Translations under genes and position numbers: made by a program
The notes under the pieces: generated by a model
Seen by the model: the letters and a program-made list of their open reading frames with translations, nothing else
Database searches by the model: none
Told to the model about the DNA's origin: nothing
In this document: piece by piece, positions 4,293-7,500 of the stretch
Position numbering within the stretch: the first letter of the stretch is position 1
How the letters are laid out: the number at the start of each line of letters is the position of its first letter
Assembly (NCBI GenBank): GCA_019412865.1
Contig: DXOJ01000162.1
Span: 3,777 to 11,276, forward strand
Length of the DNA stretch: 7,500 nucleotides
Direction: 5' to 3'
DNA from: Bacteroides sp.
Lineage (GTDB): Bacteria > Bacteroidota > Bacteroidia > Bacteroidales > Bacteroidaceae

Positions 4293-7200
4293 ATGGCTGG
4301 ACGTTTAAGCTTTAGTATAGCAATAAATTTGCTCACAGAGAACTTCAAGAGAGGTTCAAATCAAGTGAAGTCTGCATTCAAATCAATGCAGATGCAGTTT
4401 CTTACTTTTGCTGCAGCTCTGGGGGCCGGTGGCTTAGGTTTGAGTAATTTCGTTTCTCGGCTCATTGAAGTAGCCCGTGAAACTAATAGAGTGACTACCG
4501 CACTAAAGAATGTGTCCGGTAGTATGTCACAATATGCCGACAATCAGCGGTATTTACTGGACTTGGCAAAGAAGTATGGACTAGAGATTAACGCTTTGAC
4601 GGCTAACTATGCCAAGTTTACGGCTGCCGCGTCCATCTCCGGCATGTCAATGATGGATCAGCGGAAAGTATTCGAATCTGTTTCCCGCGCATGTACAGTC
4701 TTTGGGATGAGCGCAGACGATAGTAACGGTGTAATGCTTGCACTCTCCCAAATGATGAGTAAAGGTAAGATTAGTTCCGAGGAATTACGCCTACAGATGG
4801 GTGAACGTCTTCCGGTAGCATTACAGGCTATGGCAAAAGCCGCTGGTGTCTCTGTTGGTGGACTTGACAAATTAATGAAGCAAGGTAAGCTAATGAGCGC
4901 AGATGTACTTCCTAAGTTTGCAGAAGCACTCAACGAGATGATTCCTAACGTTGATACTGATAACTTGGAAACATCTGTAAATCGCCTGAAAAACGCATTT
5001 ACAGAATTTGTAAACGGAACAGATGTACAAAGTAAATATAAGGCGTTAATTGATTGGTTGACCGGAATCGTAAAGTCAGCAGCAAGTAACATAAAAAGTA
5101 TTGTGACATATACTGTAGCTACGATATTGGTTCTGGTAACAAGCCGGCTCGTCAATAAAATCATAAGCTCCATTGCCAAAGCCGAATTAGCAGCAAAATC
5201 AGCGGCTCGTCGTGCCGCAAAGGATGCGGGTATAGCATTTAATGAAGTGGCTTGGAAAGCACAAAAAACAAGTGCATCCATAAAAATGGCATTCAGCAAG
5301 GCCCTAGGATCTTTGAAATCGTTATTTATATCATCTATTCCTACAGCTGTCATAGCTATCATTGGCACCATAATTGCCAAAATAGTATCAATGTCTCAGG
5401 AGGCCAATAGAATAAAGCGTATATTTTCGGACATACGAGCCGAATCAAAGAATGCGGGTTCTTCTGCCGAGGTAGTCAGGATGCAGAAATTATACGAGCT
5501 CGCTACCAGTCTGAAAAACAATTTAGACGTGAGGAAAGGGGCACTAAACGAGATAAATAAATTACTCGGAACAAGTTATAGCATTGATGAAAAAAATCTC
5601 GGTATTCAAGGGGATCTGAATAAAAAATATGCCGAAAGAGTATCATTGCTGAAGGCCGCTGCGGAAGTTGATTATTTCACACAGAAGAAATTAGAACTAG
5701 AAGATAAAATACGTACTGTTGGACAGAAATCCGTTTCAGATTTTAAAGATTCATTACCGGATGCGAGTAAAAGTATAAATCCGTTTTCTGGAAATTTTAG
5801 CCCATCGGCGCTTTGGGATGGTCCGGTAGGTATGAAGACTTTATTTAACATGACTCCGTGGGGAAGTTTTAGTGGCGCAAAGGACGGATCTGCAGAGCTT
5901 AGAGAGTTACAGAAGTCTTTAGCCTACGTAGACAAAAGACTTGAAATATCACTCGGTACAGTCGCAGGAACGAAGAATGGAAAAACACCTCCTACCACTG
6001 ATCCCGATGAGAGCAAGAAGAAAACCCCTCTGCAAAAAGAGCAGGAATCTTTCAATAAACAATTCGAAGAGCTAAAAGCCGAACTGGAGATAGGAAAGAT
6101 TACCCAAGCCGAATATAACAAAGCATTGGGAGAACTGAATATCAAGATGTACGCCCAAGCGAAAGGAACAGGGGATAAAGAAGTTCTCGAAAGCGAATAT
6201 CTGAAAGCTAGAAAGAAGGCAGCGGAGGATGCTATAAAGAATCAGGATAAAAATGCCGCTCTCGTTGAGTTTGAAAAGATTCAAAAAGACTATAACGCAA
6301 AGGTAAAAGAAGCCCAAGCGCAACAGGCTAAGGGGCTAATGTCTCAAAAGGATTTAAACAGTAATATTGCGTCCCTTTCAATTGAGGCGGCCAAATCCGC
6401 TGCCGGCATTAAAGGTATTGGAGATGAGGCAGATGTGTTTATAGCCGCTATGCAGTTAAATGCAAAACTCCTTTCTAAAAGGATAAAAGAACAAAAATAT
6501 GACGCGACATTCGATTACAAAAAGACTAAGCCAGAGATTCTAAGTGACAAACTCAATATTGCTAAAAAATGGCGGGATGATGCAAAAGAGGAAGCAAAGG
6601 TATTGGGGGCAGAAATGACCGAAGAACTTAATAAGGCGATGACCAAGGTCACTTCATTGGAAGAAGCTTTGAAATTAGCACAGGTAAAAGAGGATATCAA
6701 GAATCTCAATAAAGAGCTTAATGAATCATTGTATTCTGGCGTCAAAGACATTGCAACTAGTTCAGACCGCATTGTTAGTGCGTTCAGTAACCTTCGTGAT
6801 GTTATGAATGACGTAGATGCAACTGGATGGGAGAGAATTATGGCTATCTGGAACGCAATGACAAACGTAGTAGACACTTTCTTATCTATCATTAAGATGA
6901 TTGAGAGACTGACAGAACTTACCACTAAACTCACAAAGGCTAAAGAACAGGAGGCCATAAAGACTGATGAGGCTACTACATCGAAGTTAACGGAAGCTGC
7001 AGTTGATACTGCCGTCACAGGGGTGAAAGTTGCAAATTCGGAAATTAAAAAAACTGCAGATACTTCAGAGGCTGATACAGCAGTGACTACAGCAACGAGG
7101 GAAGTGGCTGCCAATACTGCAAAGGGAGTAAGTGCAGCTGGATCTAGTGCTGCAAGTTTACCATTCCCAGCAAACATTATCGCCATTGGTGCAGCAATAG

Positions 7201-7481
7201 CTGCTGCAGTCGCGTTGTTTGCTTCTATTCCTAAATTTGCTACAGGAGGCGTTATAACCGGTGGTCCCACTTCTGGAGATAAAATACTAGCCCGTGTCAA
7301 TGCCGGCGAAATGATTTTAAACCAAGGGCAGCAGTCACGACTATTTGAAGCTATCAATTCCGGAAAGTTGGGCGGAAGTGGAAATATGTCCTCCACAGTA
7401 ACTACTAGAGTCCGAGCCAAAGACCTTATTCTTACGATTAATAATGAACTTAAATCACAGGGAAAGAAACCTATATCATGA
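4293..7481 (+). CDS. Tail tape measure protein
   Basis: This 1062-residue protein should fill the tail tube, set its length and be released on DNA ejection. Residues about 60-245 are the conserved tape-measure N-terminal domain, with its signature GKISSEELRLQMGERLPVAL (158-177), then MAKAAGVSVGGLDKLMKQGKL (180-200) and ADVLPKFAEAL. Two hydrophobic segments follow (about 267-287 and 343-365), candidates for membrane insertion. A Lys/Pro/Thr linker lies near 560-580. The middle is long charged helix with a degenerate 80-residue repeat (FN at 587, YN at 667) and coiled-coil-like stretches to about 815. Residues 880-955 are Ala/Thr-rich with DTAVT twice (905, 928). The end has a small hydrophobic segment (960-980) and the common C-terminal motif FATGGVITGGPTSGDKI then RVNAGEMIL. 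At about 1.5 angstroms per residue the tail would be at most about 160 nm. I see no lysozyme or peptidase domain. The start lies 7 bases after the chaperone stop. Confidence 0.95.
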   Translation: MAGRLSFSIAINLLTENFKRGSNQVKSAFKSMQMQFLTFAAALGAGGLGLSNFVSRLIEVARETNRVTTALKNVSGSMSQYADNQRYLLDLAKKYGLEINALTANYAKFTAAASISGMSMMDQRKVFESVSRACTVFGMSADDSNGVMLALSQMMSKGKISSEELRLQMGERLPVALQAMAKAAGVSVGGLDKLMKQGKLMSADVLPKFAEALNEMIPNVDTDNLETSVNRLKNAFTEFVNGTDVQSKYKALIDWLTGIVKSAASNIKSIVTYTVATILVLVTSRLVNKIISSIAKAELAAKSAARRAAKDAGIAFNEVAWKAQKTSASIKMAFSKALGSLKSLFISSIPTAVIAIIGTIIAKIVSMSQEANRIKRIFSDIRAESKNAGSSAEVVRMQKLYELATSLKNNLDVRKGALNEINKLLGTSYSIDEKNLGIQGDLNKKYAERVSLLKAAAEVDYFTQKKLELEDKIRTVGQKSVSDFKDSLPDASKSINPFSGNFSPSALWDGPVGMKTLFNMTPWGSFSGAKDGSAELRELQKSLAYVDKRLEISLGTVAGTKNGKTPPTTDPDESKKKTPLQKEQESFNKQFEELKAELEIGKITQAEYNKALGELNIKMYAQAKGTGDKEVLESEYLKARKKAAEDAIKNQDKNAALVEFEKIQKDYNAKVKEAQAQQAKGLMSQKDLNSNIASLSIEAAKSAAGIKGIGDEADVFIAAMQLNAKLLSKRIKEQKYDATFDYKKTKPEILSDKLNIAKKWRDDAKEEAKVLGAEMTEELNKAMTKVTSLEEALKLAQVKEDIKNLNKELNESLYSGVKDIATSSDRIVSAFSNLRDVMNDVDATGWERIMAIWNAMTNVVDTFLSIIKMIERLTELTTKLTKAKEQEAIKTDEATTSKLTEAAVDTAVTGVKVANSEIKKTADTSEADTAVTTATREVAANTAKGVSAAGSSAASLPFPANIIAIGAAIAAAVALFASIPKFATGGVITGGPTSGDKILARVNAGEMILNQGQQSRLFEAINSGKLGGSGNMSSTVTTRVRAKDLILTINNELKSQGKKPIS

Positions 7482-7500
7482 GTTACGCACTTATATATAC
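7478..7500 (+). CDS. Start of the next tail gene (partial, first seven codons)
   Basis: An ATG inside the tape measure stop (ATGA, 7478-7481) opens a frame reading MSYALIY up to the window edge. The four-base overlap is the same coupling seen between the neck genes, so a real gene start is likely. In siphovirus gene order the next gene is commonly the distal tail protein or another baseplate component, but seven residues cannot identify it. Confidence 0.55.

Noticed and set aside
4658..5380. Open frame of 240 codons on the - strand
   Set aside because: It lies wholly antisense to the conserved N-terminal domain and hydrophobic part of the tape measure gene. Its apparent hydrophobic stretches mirror that coding sequence.
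6515..7420. Long open frame of 301 codons on the - strand
   Set aside because: It is antisense to the tape measure gene, which has strong family signatures on the + strand. Its Ala/Ser/Val/Leu-rich composition is what the complement of an Ala/Thr/Lys/Glu-rich gene gives, and it shows no domain pattern or separate start context.
1..7500. tRNA genes, CRISPR arrays, insertion sequences, attachment sites, defence or cargo genes
   Set aside because: Coding sequence is nearly continuous and all accounted for by structural genes. The only gaps longer than 10 bases are 2952-2983 and 3467-3529, and neither holds such an element.

Overview
This window is a stretch of the head-to-tail morphogenesis region of a tailed double-stranded DNA phage or prophage. 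All genes lie on the + strand and almost no space is wasted between them. From left to right it holds: the 3' end of a prohead protease; the HK97-fold major capsid protein; a gp6-like head-tail connector; a head-closure protein; an HK97 gp10-like protein; a DUF3168-type tail completion protein; the major tail (tube) protein; an intrinsic terminator; a probable tail assembly chaperone; a 1062-residue tape measure protein; and the first seven codons of the next tail gene.

The host is probably a member of the Bacteroidota, such as Bacteroides or Parabacteroides. No gene start in the window has a convincing Shine-Dalgarno sequence. The non-overlapping starts are preceded by very A/T-rich leaders, the base composition is moderately AT-rich (judged by eye), and the protein versions look like those of gut Bacteroidales prophages. 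This is inference, and the window does not show whether the element is integrated. One tube gene, no sheath gene and a long tape measure suggest a siphovirus with a long non-contractile tail.

The genes work in assembly order. The protease trims the capsid protein's N-terminal scaffolding domain. The connector, head-closure and completion proteins build the neck. The tube protein polymerises around the tape measure, which the chaperone keeps soluble. Genes from the connector to the tail completion protein are linked by 1-4 base start/stop overlaps, which suggests translational coupling. The two proteins needed in hundreds of copies, capsid and tube, instead have separate A/T-rich leaders. The tube gene is followed at once by an intrinsic terminator, which probably lowers expression of the chaperone and tape measure.

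Most of the window is an ordinary structural module, and I see no defence, CRISPR or other unusual system. The most interesting part is 3467-4285. There the chaperone appears to carry its G-like and T-like halves in one continuous frame, rather than joined by the usual -1 frameshift. An in-frame A-AAA-AAG heptamer lies between the halves, with a -1 stop four codons later, an arrangement resembling dnaX that would yield the short form. The same protein begins with a predicted membrane helix, unexpected for a chaperone. The heptamer also occurs in-frame at two other places in the window, so this idea is a hypothesis.
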